From Bradyrhizobium arachidis (GTDB taxonomy: Bacteria; Pseudomonadota; Alphaproteobacteria; Rhizobiales; Xanthobacteraceae), in the NCBI RefSeq assembly GCF_015291705.1, contig NZ_CP030050.1, positions 682,001-746,000 of the forward strand: a DNA stretch of 64,000 bases, in the 5' to 3' direction. Below the pieces are notes generated by a model. That model worked only from the letters and a program-made list of their open reading frames with translations, was not told the origin of the DNA and ran no database searches. The translations under genes and the position numbers were made by a program. This document shows, piece by piece, positions 45,006 to 54,707 of this stretch (position 1 is its first letter; each line of letters opens with the position of its first letter).

Positions 45006-45365
45006 TCACGCACAAACCGCCTCGACATTGTTGCCATCGGGATCGATCAAGAACGCCGCGTAATAGGTCGGGCTGTAATCCTTGCGCGGGCCGGCGCCGC
45101 CATTGTCGCGGCCGCCGCTCTTCAGGCCCTCGCTGTGAAACGTCTTGACCGCGTCGTGATCCCCGGCGCGAAACGCGATGTGCGCGCCGTCGGCCTTGCG
45201 TCCCTTGTTCTGGTGCAGCCACAGCGCGGGCTCGCCCTTCGGCCCGAAGCCGGCATAGCCGTCGCCGCTGGAGCACAGGCCATAGCCGAGCGGCGCCAGC
45301 ACCGCGGTGTAGAAGCGCGTGGCGGCGTCGAGGTCGGCAACGCGCAATCCGATGTGGTCATACAT
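45006..45365 (-). CDS. VOC-family (glyoxalase/bleomycin-resistance-like) protein
   Basis: A 119-residue single VOC unit: YDHIGLRVADLDAATRFYTAVLAPLGYGL, HIAFRAGDHDAVKTFHSEGL, YYAAFLIDPDGNNVEAVC. Candidate metal ligands are His4 and Glu near the C-terminus. The ATG at 45365 has GGAGA upstream. It lies 56 bp downstream of the AraC gene on the same strand, so it is a likely target or partner. Confidence 0.87.
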   Translation of the reverse strand: MYDHIGLRVADLDAATRFYTAVLAPLGYGLCSSGDGYAGFGPKGEPALWLHQNKGRKADGAHIAFRAGDHDAVKTFHSEGLKSGGRDNGGAGPRKDYSPTYYAAFLIDPDGNNVEAVCA

Positions 45366-45421
45366 AGTCGTCTCCATTTGCAAAGCGCGCCGCAACTGGC
45401 GCGCGCCGGAGACGAAACTAG

Positions 45422-46261
45422 TCAGTTGAGGGCGAGCTGCTCTTGGAGAATCTTGCGCTTTCCCTTCGAGGCCTGCCGGAACTTGGTCGGCGATACGCCG
45501 GCCGCGCGATGAAACGTGCGGACGAAGTTGGAGAGGTCGCCGAAGCCGACGTCATAGGCGATGTCGGTGACGGCGATGTCGTCCTCAGTAAGCCGGCGCC
45601 CCGCATGCCGCAGCCGCGAGCGCACCAGATATTGATGCGGGGTGACGCCAAGCACGGCGGAGAACAGCCGCAGGAAATGGAACGGGCTGAGGCCCGCCTG
45701 CTTTGCGGCCTGTTCGAGATCGACCTCAGTATGCGAATTGTCATCGATCCACAGCGCAGCCTCGACCGCGCGGCGTCGGTCGCGTGCGGTCGGTGTGGCC
45801 TGCTTGCGCGCCTTGCCGGAGACGATCTCGACAAAGCGGCCCGCAAGAATCTGGCCGATCTCGTCGAGGCCCAAGTCGCTGTTGCCATCTGCTGCGGTCT
45901 GGGCGAGCTCGCCCAGCACCATCAGCTCGGGCAGCGGCGGCGTCGCGCCGACCTGCCAGACCTCGCGCCGCCCGCCGAGGGCATCGACCAGGTCCTCGCT
46001 GAATGAGAAGCCGAGGCAGACGTCGCCCGAGACATGCTCATGCGTGCAGGTGTATTCCTCGCCGGGCGCGCCGACCAGCATCGATCCCGCCACCAGCTCG
46101 AAGAAGCCGGCGCGGCAATGGCAACCGAAGCTGCCGGAGCGGACATAGCCGATGGAATGGCCGGTGCGGCATTCCGCAAATGGCGTGTCGTCCGGTCCCG
46201 CATCGCAGCGAAACTCGGAGACCGTCATCGAACGTGTCGTCAGCAGCGTGGTTGCGTCCAT
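45422..46261 (-). CDS. AraC-family transcriptional regulator
   Basis: A 279-residue regulator. The N-terminal part is a small cupin-like domain with many Cys/His ([40 protein letters not shown]), which may bind a metal or redox ligand. The C-terminal double HTH reads [35 protein letters not shown] and [20 protein letters not shown]. It probably controls the downstream VOC and SRPBCC genes. Confidence 0.9.
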   Translation of the reverse strand: MDATTLLTTRSMTVSEFRCDAGPDDTPFAECRTGHSIGYVRSGSFGCHCRAGFFELVAGSMLVGAPGEEYTCTHEHVSGDVCLGFSFSEDLVDALGGRREVWQVGATPPLPELMVLGELAQTAADGNSDLGLDEIGQILAGRFVEIVSGKARKQATPTARDRRRAVEAALWIDDNSHTEVDLEQAAKQAGLSPFHFLRLFSAVLGVTPHQYLVRSRLRHAGRRLTEDDIAVTDIAYDVGFGDLSNFVRTFHRAAGVSPTKFRQASKGKRKILQEQLALN

Positions 46262-46323
46262 CCCGCCTATCTAGGGATGATCCGGACAAGTGTGTAGCGG
46301 TTGACCGACAAGATCATGACCAA

Positions 46324-46362
46324 AAAACAAAGCTAAGGCGCGATCGAGATCGCGCCTTAGCT
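46324..46362 (-). terminator. Rho-independent terminator of ogt, containing its stop codon
   Basis: A perfect 15-bp stem AGCTAAGGCGCGATC (46331-46345) / GATCGCGCCTTAGCT (46348-46362). On the minus strand it is followed by TTGTTTTTTG. The TAA stop of ogt (46359-46357) lies within the 5' arm. Confidence 0.9.
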
Positions 46363-46938
46363 CGGTCTCGAAGGGGCAACGGGCAACAGCACCTCGAACA
46401 GCGTCTTGCTGGCGACCGGGTGGGCGCCCTCCAGCGACAGCAGCCGCCGCTTGGAGATCACCCCGCCGTAAGGCGAGATCCGGTCGGTGTAATTGCCGGC
46501 CTCCAGCACCCGGTGGCAGGGCACGATCAGCATGTAGGGATTTTTCGCGATCGCCTGCGCCACCGAATGCGCGGCGCCGGAGGCGCCCAGCGCCTTGGCG
46601 ATCTCGTGATAGGTGCGCGTCTCTCCGCGCGGGATCGTGCAGGTGTATTCATAGACCCGCCGGTTGAAGCCGGGCACGCCGCCGGCGTCCAGGCTGACCT
46701 CGGAGAAATCGGGATCGCCGCCTTGCAGCAGGCCCACGATCCCCTCGATCGCCAGCTCGGCGTTCTCGGATGGGCGCTGCTCGCGCGCTTCGGGATGGAC
46801 CTGGAAAATCCGGCGGCGGGTGTCGATCTCCCGCGCCTCCGGCAATTGCACAGCCACGATGCCGGTGCTGCTCCAGATGATGCCGCAGCGCCCGATCGCC
46901 GTGTCGAATATCGCGTAAGCACGCCCCACCATGCACAC
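46357..46938 (-). CDS. ogt: Methylated-DNA--protein-cysteine methyltransferase
   Basis: A 193-residue suicide repair protein removing alkyl groups from O6-methylguanine. The active site is IVPCHRVLE, with the acceptor Cys in PCHR. The DNA-binding helix is TYHEIAKALGASGAAHSVAQAIAKNP. It lacks the N-terminal Ada zinc domain. The start may be 46938 or 46932. The stop lies inside a strong terminator. Confidence 0.92.
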   Translation of the reverse strand: MCMVGRAYAIFDTAIGRCGIIWSSTGIVAVQLPEAREIDTRRRIFQVHPEAREQRPSENAELAIEGIVGLLQGGDPDFSEVSLDAGGVPGFNRRVYEYTCTIPRGETRTYHEIAKALGASGAAHSVAQAIAKNPYMLIVPCHRVLEAGNYTDRISPYGGVISKRRLLSLEGAHPVASKTLFEVLLPVAPSRPS

Positions 46939-47105
46939 GCCCCACTCAGTGCACGTCTCTCCCCAGACAGCCGATCATAACACCGCCACAATCCGGCGCA
47001 CCCAAAATCTTGCCAAAACATTAAGAAGCGTCCGGCCGGCTGCGCCAAACCGCTTGGCGGCGCGCGCCGTCTCGGCTAATCAAGACGGGCGCAAGACGCG
47101 CATAA

Positions 47106-47179
47106 GCGGGCGTAGTTCAATGGTAGAACGGCAGCTTCCCAAGCTGCATACGAGGGTTCGATTCCCTTCGCCCGCTCCA
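47106..47179 (+). tRNA. tRNA-Gly (anticodon CCC)
   Basis: Acceptor GCGGGCG pairs with CGCCCGC. The D arm GTTCAATGGTAGAAC, anticodon stem GCAGC/GCTGC with loop TTCCCAA (anticodon CCC), T arm AGGGTTCGATTCCCT, discriminator T and encoded CCA are all present. Confidence 0.97.
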
Positions 47180-47183
47180 AGCT

Positions 47184-48176
47184 TTAGTTCGGTAAGCTCT
47201 GCAGGAATTCGACAAGCGCCGCGTTCACCTCCGTCGGCCGTTCCTGCTGCGTCCAGTGTCCGCAGCCTGGCAGCATCCTGATCTCGCGCAGCTGCGGCAC
47301 CCATTGCTTCATGTTGGCGAGGTGCTCGGCGGCGCCGGGGAAGGCGATGACCACGTCGTGGTCGCCGGCGACGTAGAGCGCGGGCACGATCACCTTCATG
47401 CCCTCGAAGGCGCCCATCAGCTCCCAGTTGCGATCGATGTTGCGGTAGTAGTTGAGCGGTCCGCGAAATCCGCTGCGGGCGAACTCGGCGGCGTAGTAAT
47501 CGAGATCGGCGGCGCTGAGCCACGACGGCAGCGGCACCTGCACCTTCGGCAACATGCCGTCCTTGCGTGAGACCATGCCGACGCCAGCGGTCCGCCCCTG
47601 ACGCTCGGCATTGGCGCGGATCGCCGCCACGCCTTCGCCGGAACCGCCGAAGAGCATGGCGGCGAGCGTGGCGCGCGGGTCGCGCTCGAACTCGGCTTCG
47701 GCGACCCCCGGCTCCTGGAAGTACAGCTGATAGAACTGTGCGTCCGCCGTCTGCGGCATGACGCTGGTCGGCCGTACCTCGCTGCGCGGCCGATAGGGCA
47801 CGCTGAGGATGGCGGCGGCGCGGAAGCGATCGGGCCGCAGGCGTGCGGTGTGCCAGGCGATCGTCGCGCCCCAGTCATGCCCGACGATGACGGCGTGCTT
47901 TGCCGCGAAGGCATCGAGCACGCCGACGAGATCGCCGACCATATGGAGGATCGTGTACTGGTCGATCGCTTCGGGCCGATCGCTCTTGCCGTAACCGCGC
48001 ATGTCGGGCGCAACTGCATGGTAGCCGGCCGCCGCCAACGCCTCGAGCTGGTGGCGCCAGGAGTACCAGCCTTCCGGAAAGCCGTGGCACAGCAACACCA
48101 TGGGCCCCTCGCCCTGCTCGGCGACGTTGAGGCTGATGCCATTGGCCTTGATCGTCCGCTGCGTCGGCTCGCCCAT
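47184..48176 (-). CDS. Alpha/beta-hydrolase, soluble epoxide hydrolase-like
   Basis: A 330-residue cytoplasmic hydrolase. The oxyanion motif HGFPEGWYSW, the nucleophile Asp in VGHDWGATIAW, the acidic residue in AGDHDVV and the His in GCGHWTQQERP give the epoxide-hydrolase arrangement (Asp rather than Ser). A lid Tyr may lie in PLNYYRNIDR. The ATG at 48176 has GGAGG upstream. The gene ends 5 bp from the tRNA on the opposite strand. Confidence 0.88.
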   Translation of the reverse strand: MGEPTQRTIKANGISLNVAEQGEGPMVLLCHGFPEGWYSWRHQLEALAAAGYHAVAPDMRGYGKSDRPEAIDQYTILHMVGDLVGVLDAFAAKHAVIVGHDWGATIAWHTARLRPDRFRAAAILSVPYRPRSEVRPTSVMPQTADAQFYQLYFQEPGVAEAEFERDPRATLAAMLFGGSGEGVAAIRANAERQGRTAGVGMVSRKDGMLPKVQVPLPSWLSAADLDYYAAEFARSGFRGPLNYYRNIDRNWELMGAFEGMKVIVPALYVAGDHDVVIAFPGAAEHLANMKQWVPQLREIRMLPGCGHWTQQERPTEVNAALVEFLQSLPN

Positions 48177-48340
48177 GTCGTCGCCTCCCGGGTCCATCGT
48201 GGTGGGGCGCATCCTAGTCGGCCCTACAGGCCTCGCAAAGATTCTAATATATTAGCTCTCCGCCCCCGGCACGCGCGCCTCGCCAGCCTTAAGCTTCTCC
48301 CCGCCCGATGGGCGCGGTCCTCCTGCCGGGCAAAGTTCGG

Positions 48341-48946
48341 ATGAAGACCAGGACCTGCAAAGAGATGGACCAGCAGAAACTCGACCGTGCAATCGGTCGT
48401 CGCTTGAAGACGTTGAGGACGCAAGGCGGCATGACGTTGAACGAGCTGGCAGTGCGCTCCGGCGTCAGCCGGGCCATGATCGGGCGGGTGGAGCGGGCGC
48501 AGAGCAGTGCGACGGCCGCGCTGCTCAACAAGCTCTGCGCGGCGCTCGATGTCACCCTCAGCGACGTCGTTGCGCTCGCGGAGAAGCCGCCGGAGCGGCT
48601 GATGCGCCTGGCCGACCAGCCGCATTGGCGCGATCCCGACAGCGGATACCGGCGGCGTCATGCCTCGCCGCCGGATGCGGCCAGCGGCATCGAGATCATC
48701 GTCGTCGACCTGCCGGCCGGCGCGCGCGTGTCCTACAGCCCCTGGGGCCGCAACGCCTTCACCCAGCAACTCCTGATGCTGGAAGGGGCGGTCTGCGTGC
48801 ATATCGACGCCAAGTCGGTGCGCCTGCGCGACGGCGACTGTCTCGACTTCGACGTGATGCGTGCGGTGACCTTCGAGAACGAAACCAAACAGGATGCCCG
48901 CTACGTCATCATCACGCGGCGCGGCACGTCTTACGGGAAAATGTGA
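48341..48946 (+). CDS. XRE-family regulator with C-terminal cupin domain
   Basis: A 201-residue regulator. The HTH_3 domain is AIGRRLKTLRTQGGMTLNEL, AVRSGVSRAMIGRVERAQSS. A cupin follows with WGRNAFTQQLLMLEGAVCVH and LRDGDCLDFDVMRAVTFENE. The start is uncertain: 48341 or the ATG at 48365. Its stop overlaps the acetyltransferase start (TGATG), so it likely regulates that gene pair. Confidence 0.87.
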   Translation: MKTRTCKEMDQQKLDRAIGRRLKTLRTQGGMTLNELAVRSGVSRAMIGRVERAQSSATAALLNKLCAALDVTLSDVVALAEKPPERLMRLADQPHWRDPDSGYRRRHASPPDAASGIEIIVVDLPAGARVSYSPWGRNAFTQQLLMLEGAVCVHIDAKSVRLRDGDCLDFDVMRAVTFENETKQDARYVIITRRGTSYGKM

Positions 48947-49458
48947 TGCCCCTGATCGTGCGGGACGCCACGCTGGAGGATGCTGCGGACATCCTCGCCA
49001 TCTACAATTATGCCGCGCTCAACACCACGGCGGTCTGGACCGACGGCCCGGCTGATCTGGCTTCGCGGCGCGCGTGGATTTTCGCGCGACAAGAAGCCGG
49101 CTATCCCGTGCTGGTCGCGATGAAGGGCAGGGAAGTCGTCGGCTTCGCCTCGTTCGGTGATTTCCGCCCGTTTCCCGGCTACCGCCACACCGTGGAGAAT
49201 TCGGTCTATGTCAGCGAGCGACATCATCGGCTTGGCGTGGGCCGCAGCCTGATGGCGACGCTGATCGAACGCGCCACGGCGTTGAACAAGCATGCGATGG
49301 TGGCCGGCATCGATGGCGCCAACGCCGCCTCGATCGCCTTGCATGCCTCGCTCGGCTTCGCCGAAGTTGCCCGCATGCCTGAGGTCGGCTGCAAGTTCGG
49401 CCGCTGGCTCGATCTCGTCTTCATGCAGAAGCAGCTTGCAAGCAGCGTGCGGCCGTGA
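48946..49458 (+). CDS. GNAT-family N-acetyltransferase (phosphinothricin/methionine-sulfoximine acetyltransferase-like)
   Basis: A 170-residue GNAT enzyme. The segments VRDATLEDAADILAIYNYAA, VVGFASFGDFRPFPGYRHTV and VYVSERHHRLGVGRSLMATL (acetyl-CoA loop), followed by GIDGANAASIALHASLGFAE, match the PAT/YncA branch. It starts inside the previous stop (TGATG). It may detoxify amino-acid analogues. Confidence 0.9.
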   Translation: MPLIVRDATLEDAADILAIYNYAALNTTAVWTDGPADLASRRAWIFARQEAGYPVLVAMKGREVVGFASFGDFRPFPGYRHTVENSVYVSERHHRLGVGRSLMATLIERATALNKHAMVAGIDGANAASIALHASLGFAEVARMPEVGCKFGRWLDLVFMQKQLASSVRP

Positions 49459-49460
49459 CG

Positions 49461-49925
49461 ATGCAGATCCGCACCGGCGACACCTTCGATCCGCGCGTCA
49501 TTGCGCTGCTCGATCATCACGTCACGGCGGCCCGGGCGCAGACCGCGCCAGGCAGCGCCCATGCGCTCGATCTGGCCGGCCTTCGTGCGAGCGACGTCGC
49601 GTTCTGGACCGGCTGGGACGGCGAGATGCTGGTCGCCACCGGGGCGCTGAAGACGCTTTCCGCCGACCATGGCGAGGTGAAGTCGATGCACACGCTTCAG
49701 GCCTCGCGGCGGCGCGGCTTTGGCGGCGAGATGCTCCGCCACATTATCGCGGAGGCCCGCGTGCGCCGTCTGGAACGGCTTAGCCTCGAGACCGGTTCGT
49801 GGGATTATTTCAAGCCCGCGCACGCGCTCTACCAGGCGCACGGCTTTGTGCTTTGCGGCCCGTTCGAGGGCTATGTCGAAGATCCCAACAGCCTGTTCCT
49901 GACGCTGGATCTGATCGGCGGCTAG
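49461..49925 (+). CDS. GNAT-family N-acetyltransferase (PhnO/YafP-type)
   Basis: A 154-residue acetyltransferase: MQIRTGDTFDPRVIALLDHH, EVKSMHTLQASRRRGFGGEM (acetyl-CoA loop RRRGFGGEML), RLERLSLETGSWDYFKPAHA. A GTG at 49455 overlaps the previous stop, and the ATG at 49461 is the alternative used here. The substrate is unknown. It is the third gene of the XRE-GNAT-GNAT unit. Confidence 0.86.
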   Translation: MQIRTGDTFDPRVIALLDHHVTAARAQTAPGSAHALDLAGLRASDVAFWTGWDGEMLVATGALKTLSADHGEVKSMHTLQASRRRGFGGEMLRHIIAEARVRRLERLSLETGSWDYFKPAHALYQAHGFVLCGPFEGYVEDPNSLFLTLDLIGG

Positions 49926-49948
49926 CCCGGCCCGGACGCAACCAGGGC

Positions 49949-49963
49949 ACGAAAATATTTCGT
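49949..49963. promoter_or_regulatory. Short palindrome upstream of the LacI gene, candidate operator
   Basis: ACGAAA-ATA-TTTCGT is an inverted repeat of 6-bp arms. A direct repeat CCTCAAAAtG / CCTCAAAAcG follows at 49968 and 49987. Either could be the regulator's site in the 90-bp gap before the LacI-family gene. Confidence 0.4.
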
Positions 49964-50015
49964 CGCCCCTCAAAATGAGTTGCGTACCTCAAAACGCCTC
50001 TGCTAGCCTTCAGCC

Positions 50016-51074
50016 ATGGCTGAAGACGCTCTCACCGCCATTGCGCTGACGCTGAAGGACATCGCCCGTCAGGCGGGCGTGAGCCTCGCGACCGTGGACC
50101 GAGTGCTGCACAACCGGCCCGGCGTGCGGCCGGACACGGTCCGGCGCGTCAGGGAGGCGATCGAGCGCAATTCCTTCCAGCCGCATGTGGCGGCTGCCGA
50201 GCTCGCCCGCGGCCGCGCGCGCCGCTTCGCCTTCGTGATGCCGTCGGGGCCGAACCCGTTCATGCAGCAGATCGAGGCCTATCTCGGCGAGATGTCGGCC
50301 TGGCTCTCGGCCCGCCGCCTCAATGTCGAGATGGTCGCGACCGACGTGTTCGACCCCTCCGTGCTGGCGGCCTCGCTGGAGGCGCTGTCGGACGATTATG
50401 ACGGCGTCGCCGTGGTGGCGCTGGATCATCCCGGCGTCCGCGCCGCGATCGACGATCTCGTCGAGGCCGGCACCAAGGTCGTCACCCTGGTCTCGGACGT
50501 GCCGTCCTCACGCCGCCACCATTATGTCGGCATCGACAATATCGCCGCGGGCCGCACCGCCGGCGCATTGGTCGGGCGGCTGGCCGGCGGGCGCTCCGGC
50601 AAGGTCGCGATCGTCGCGGGCTCGCAGGGTCTGCGCGATCACGCCGAGCGCATTTTCGGCTTCAACCAGGTCATGGCCTCGGAATTCCCTGACCTCAGCG
50701 TGCTGCCAGTGCTGGAAGGGCGCGACGAGGACGACCGTTCCGAGCAGCTGCTGGCGCGGCTGTTGGGCAGGCATGCTGACATAGTCGGGCTTTATAACGT
50801 CGGCGCGGGCACACAGGGCGTTGCCAAGGCGTTGAACGACAAGACGTTGAGCGAGGCCGGCCGCGACAAGGTCGTGTTTGTCGGGCACGACGTCACCGCG
50901 CTGACGCGCCGGCTGCTGCTCCAGGGCGTGATGGATGCCGCGATCTCGCAGAATCCGGGACATGAGGCGCGTGCCGCGGTGCGCGTGCTGCTCGCGCTCG
51001 CGCGCGGCGAGCCGATCCTGCGCGAACAGGAGAAGATCAGGATCGACATCGTGATGCGGGACAATCTGCCTTAG
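50016..51074 (+). CDS. LacI-family transcriptional regulator of the sugar operon
   Basis: A 352-residue repressor. The HTH is LTLKDIARQAGVSLATVDRVLHNRPGVRPDTV and the hinge NSFQPHVAAAELARGRARRF. A periplasmic-binding-like effector domain follows (FVMPSGPNPFMQQIEAYLGE, VGIDNIAAGRTAGALVGRLA). The effector is probably the sugar or its phosphate. It heads the sugar-use cluster, with xylB starting 81 bp after its stop. Confidence 0.92.
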   Translation: MAEDALTAIALTLKDIARQAGVSLATVDRVLHNRPGVRPDTVRRVREAIERNSFQPHVAAAELARGRARRFAFVMPSGPNPFMQQIEAYLGEMSAWLSARRLNVEMVATDVFDPSVLAASLEALSDDYDGVAVVALDHPGVRAAIDDLVEAGTKVVTLVSDVPSSRRHHYVGIDNIAAGRTAGALVGRLAGGRSGKVAIVAGSQGLRDHAERIFGFNQVMASEFPDLSVLPVLEGRDEDDRSEQLLARLLGRHADIVGLYNVGAGTQGVAKALNDKTLSEAGRDKVVFVGHDVTALTRRLLLQGVMDAAISQNPGHEARAAVRVLLALARGEPILREQEKIRIDIVMRDNLP

Positions 51075-51155
51075 CGGCAGCGGACTTTGAACGACACATG
51101 GCGGACAAGGCGACTTCAAGATCGCTCACCGGTGACAGGCAAAAGGGAGGATGCC

Positions 51156-52610
51156 GTGTATCTCGGACTGGACATCGGCACGTCCGGTGTGAAGGCGGTG
51201 CTCGTGAATGCAGCCGGCGCGGTTATCGCGACGGCGACGCGCGAGCTTGCGCTGTCGCATCCGGCGCCGCTGTGGTCCGAGCAGGACCCCGATGCCTGGG
51301 TCGATGCGGCGATCGGCGCGGTCGATGATCTCGCGCGCCATCATCCGCGCGAGGTCGCGCGGGTCGCCGGCATCGGGCTATCGGGGCAGATGCATGGCGC
51401 GACGTTGCTCGGCGAGGATGGACGGCCGCTGCGCCCGGCGATTCTCTGGAACGACGGCCGTTCGCAGGCCGAATGCGTGGCGCTGGAGCGGCGCTGTCCG
51501 TCACTGCACATGATCGCCGGCAATCCGGCGATGCCCGGTTTCACCGCGCCAAAGCTGCTCTGGGTCGCGCGGCATGAGCCGAAGATCTTCGCGCGCGTCG
51601 CAAAGGTGCTGCTGCCAAAGGCCTATGTGCGCTATCGGCTGACCGGTGAGATGGTCGAGGACATGTCGGATGCGGCCGGCACGCTATGGCTCGATGTCGG
51701 CGAGCGCCGCTGGTCAGCCCTGCTGCTGCATGCGACAGGCCTCGATCTTCACCACATGCCGCGCCTCGCCGAGGGCAGCGAGGTCAGCGCGACGCTCGCG
51801 CCGGAACACGCGCGGCGTTGGGGCATGGCGAAGGACGTCGTGGTGGCCGGCGGGGCCGGCGACAACGCGGCGAGCGCGATCGGGCTTGGCGCGATCGCGC
51901 CGGGCGATGCCTTCCTGTCGCTCGGCACATCGGGCGTCGTCTTCCGTGTCACCGATCGCTTCGCGCCGGCGCCGGCTTCGGCCGTGCACGCCTTCTGCCA
52001 CGCGCTGCCCGGCCTCTGGCACCAGATGGGCGTGATGCTGTCGGCCGCGGCCTCGCTCGCCTGGCTCGCCGGCGTGATGGAGACGCCGGCCGCAGCGCTC
52101 TTGGCGCCGCTCGGCGAGCGCGTCGACGGGCCGAGCCCGATCAAATTCCTGCCCTATCTCGACGGCGAGCGCACGCCGCACAACGATGCCGCCGCGAGCG
52201 GCGCCTTCGTCGGCCTGCGGGCGGCGACCGGGCGCGGCCAGATCGTGCAGGCCGTGCTCGAAGGCGTCGCCTTCGCCGCGCGCGACAATCTGGCGGCGCT
52301 CAGCTCGGCCAGCGGGCCGATCACTGAACTCGATCTGGTCGGCGGCGGCTCGCGCTCGCCGCTGTGGGCGCAGATCTGCGCCGACGTGCTCGGCATTCCC
52401 GTCCATCGCGTTGAAGAGGGCGAGGTGGGTGCCGCGCTCGGTGCCGCACGGCTCGGACGGCTCGCCGCCACCGGTGAGAAGCCGGCTGATGTCTGCACCC
52501 GCCCGAGGCGGCTTGCGAGTTTCGCATCCCGTCGATCCGTGACCGCCGCCTATGACGAGGCCTATCGCCGCTGGCGCGCGCTTTATCCCGCATTGAAGGA
52601 GACGATTTAA
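51156..52610 (+). CDS. xylB: Xylulokinase
   Basis: A FGGY-family kinase of 484 residues (the same length as the E. coli enzyme) that phosphorylates D-xylulose. The N-terminal phosphate loop is YLGLDIGTSGVKAVLV, followed by GIGLSGQMHGATLL and AILWNDGRSQAEC. In the second half are GAGDNAASAIGLGAI, SLGTSGVVF and the ATP site DLVGGGSRSPLWAQICADVL. The GTG at 51156 has GGGAGG upstream; a longer TTG frame from 51087 lacks that support. The next gene starts directly after the stop. Confidence 0.93.
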   Translation: MYLGLDIGTSGVKAVLVNAAGAVIATATRELALSHPAPLWSEQDPDAWVDAAIGAVDDLARHHPREVARVAGIGLSGQMHGATLLGEDGRPLRPAILWNDGRSQAECVALERRCPSLHMIAGNPAMPGFTAPKLLWVARHEPKIFARVAKVLLPKAYVRYRLTGEMVEDMSDAAGTLWLDVGERRWSALLLHATGLDLHHMPRLAEGSEVSATLAPEHARRWGMAKDVVVAGGAGDNAASAIGLGAIAPGDAFLSLGTSGVVFRVTDRFAPAPASAVHAFCHALPGLWHQMGVMLSAAASLAWLAGVMETPAAALLAPLGERVDGPSPIKFLPYLDGERTPHNDAAASGAFVGLRAATGRGQIVQAVLEGVAFAARDNLAALSSASGPITELDLVGGGSRSPLWAQICADVLGIPVHRVEEGEVGAALGAARLGRLAATGEKPADVCTRPRRLASFASRRSVTAAYDEAYRRWRALYPALKETI

Positions 52611-53933
52611 GTGAACGCGCCAGCCAGATTCTTCGATGCCAGCACGCCCGTTACCTTTGCGGGCAAGGATGCGGCGAACACACATGCCTTCCGCTGGTAC
52701 GACAAGGACCGCATCGTGCATGGGCGCAGGCTCGAGGATCATTTGCGCTTTGCGGTCTGCTATTGGCATTCGCTGTGCTGGCCCGGCGGCGATCCCTTCG
52801 GCAGCGAAACGTTCCTGCGGCCGTGGCATCACGGCAGCGACGCAATGGCCCAGGCCCGCGCCAAGGCCGATGTCGCCTTCGAGCTGTTCCGCCTGCTCGA
52901 CGTCCCGTTCTTCACCTTCCACGACGTCGATGCCGCGCCGGAAGGCGCTTCGCTCCGCGAGTCCGTCGCCAACCTCAACGCCATCGCCGATCTGTTCGAA
53001 GAAAAGATGGCCTCGGCAAAAGTCCGCCTGCTCTGGGGCACGGCCAATCTGTTCACGCATCGCCGCTACATGGCGGGCGCGGCGACCAATCCGGACCCCG
53101 ATATCTTCACCTATGCGGCGGGCCAGGTCCGCGCCGCACTGGAGGTGACGCATCGGCTCGGCGGCCAGAACTATGTGCTGTGGGGCGGGCGCGAGGGCTA
53201 CGAGACGCTGCTCAACACCGATCTCAAGCGCGAGCTCGACCAGCTCGGCCGCTTCGTCTCGCTGGTGGTCGAGCACAAGCACAAGATCGGTTTCAAGGGG
53301 CCGATCCTGATCGAGCCGAAGCCGAAGGAGCCGACCAAGCATCAGTACGATTTCGACGTTGCCACCTGCTACGGCTTCCTCGAACGCTACGACCTCCTCA
53401 ACGATGTCAAGCTCAACATCGAGCAGAACCACGCCATCCTCGCCGGCCACTCCTTCCATCACGAGGTCGCGCTGGCCGAGGCGCTCGGCGTGTTCGGCTC
53501 GCTCGACATCAACCGCGGCGACGATCTGCTCGGCTGGGACACCGACCAGTTCGCGATGAACGTGCCGGAATTGGCGCTGGTGTTCCACGAGATCCTGAAC
53601 CGCGGCGGCTTCACCTCGGGCGGGCTTAATTTCGACGCCAAGATCCGCCGGCAGTCGATCGATCCTGACGATCTGATCCATGCCCATGTCGGCTCGATGG
53701 ATGCCTGCGCGCGCGCCTTCCTTGCCGCCGCCGACATGCTCGATGGCGGTGTGCTCACGACGCCGATCGCGAAGCGCTACGACGGATGGGCCGGCCCAGA
53801 AGGTCGCGCCATTCTCGGCGGTCAGCGCTCGCTCACCGATCTCGCTGACCGCGCGATGAGCTCCGGCTTCGACCCGCAGCCGTGCTCGGGCCGGCAGGAA
53901 TATCTGGAATCCCTGGTCAACCGCTACGTCTGA
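52611..53933 (+). CDS. xylA: Xylose isomerase
   Basis: A class II xylose isomerase of 440 residues, converting D-xylose to D-xylulose. It has [20 protein letters not shown], the catalytic His in [33 protein letters not shown] and [20 protein letters not shown]. The metal-binding part is [20 protein letters not shown] and [20 protein letters not shown]. It starts with GTG immediately after xylB. Confidence 0.97.
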   Translation: MNAPARFFDASTPVTFAGKDAANTHAFRWYDKDRIVHGRRLEDHLRFAVCYWHSLCWPGGDPFGSETFLRPWHHGSDAMAQARAKADVAFELFRLLDVPFFTFHDVDAAPEGASLRESVANLNAIADLFEEKMASAKVRLLWGTANLFTHRRYMAGAATNPDPDIFTYAAGQVRAALEVTHRLGGQNYVLWGGREGYETLLNTDLKRELDQLGRFVSLVVEHKHKIGFKGPILIEPKPKEPTKHQYDFDVATCYGFLERYDLLNDVKLNIEQNHAILAGHSFHHEVALAEALGVFGSLDINRGDDLLGWDTDQFAMNVPELALVFHEILNRGGFTSGGLNFDAKIRRQSIDPDDLIHAHVGSMDACARAFLAAADMLDGGVLTTPIAKRYDGWAGPEGRAILGGQRSLTDLADRAMSSGFDPQPCSGRQEYLESLVNRYV

Positions 53934-53945
53934 GGAACGCCGCTG

Positions 53946-54707
53946 ATGACAAAGGCTGACGCGACGACACCGATCCTCGAGCTCTCCGGCATCGGCAAGG
54001 AGTTCGGCGCGATCCGCGCGCTGCACGATGTCGACATGCAGGTCTTTCCGGGCGAGGTGGTCGGCCTGATGGGCGACAACGGCGCGGGCAAGTCGACGCT
54101 GGTCAAGATCATCGCCGGCAATTTTCGCCCCACTCATGGCGAGATGCGCTTTGCCGGCAGTGCGGTGCATTTCAACCGGCCCGTCGATGCCCGCGCGGTC
54201 GGCATCGAGGTCGTCTATCAGGACCTCGCGCTCGCAGACAATTTGTCCGCAGCCGCCAACGTGTTTCTCGGCCGCGAGTTGAAGCGCAAGTTTGGACCCA
54301 TCGCCCTGCTCGACCACAAGGCGATGGCCGCGCGCGCGCTGGACTTGTTCGGCGAGCTGCGCTCGGAGACGCGCCCCGACGACCTCGTCAAGCAGATGTC
54401 CGGCGGCCAGCGTCAGGCCGTCGCGATCGCGCGGACGCGGCTGTCCAATGCGCGGCTGGTCATGATGGACGAGCCGACCGCTGCGATCTCGGTGCGGCAG
54501 GTCGAGCAGGTGCTCGGCCTGATCCACCGCCTGAAGGAGCAGGGCGTTGCCGTGATGCTGATCTCGCACCGCATGCCCGACGTGTTCGCCGTGTGCGACC
54601 GCGTCATCGTCATGCGCCGCGGCGAGAAGCGCGCCGACAAGCCGATCCACGAGACCTCGCCGGAGGAAGTCACCGCCCTCATCACCGGCGCGAAGGAGGC
54701 GGCGTGA
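53946..54707 (+). CDS. Sugar ABC transporter ATP-binding protein (CUT2, single NBD)
   Basis: A 253-residue ATPase with one nucleotide-binding domain: Walker A GDNGAGKST, signature MSGGQRQAVAIARTRLS, Walker B LVMMDEPTAAIS. Classic XylG/RbsA proteins have two fused domains of about 500 residues, so this half-size form resembles FrcA and must dimerise. TGATG overlap couples it to the permease. Confidence 0.92.
   Translation: MTKADATTPILELSGIGKEFGAIRALHDVDMQVFPGEVVGLMGDNGAGKSTLVKIIAGNFRPTHGEMRFAGSAVHFNRPVDARAVGIEVVYQDLALADNLSAAANVFLGRELKRKFGPIALLDHKAMAARALDLFGELRSETRPDDLVKQMSGGQRQAVAIARTRLSNARLVMMDEPTAAISVRQVEQVLGLIHRLKEQGVAVMLISHRMPDVFAVCDRVIVMRRGEKRADKPIHETSPEEVTALITGAKEAA

Noticed and set aside
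47106..47183. tRNA-Gly as an integration site for a mobile island
   Set aside because: No integrase, no direct repeat of the tRNA 3' end and ordinary genes on both sides.
51714..54650. 978-codon open frame on the minus strand
   Set aside because: It lies antisense to xylB, xylA and the sugar ABC ATPase, which have clear motifs and ribosome sites. Its composition is Arg/Ala/His-rich as expected for a shadow in high-GC DNA.
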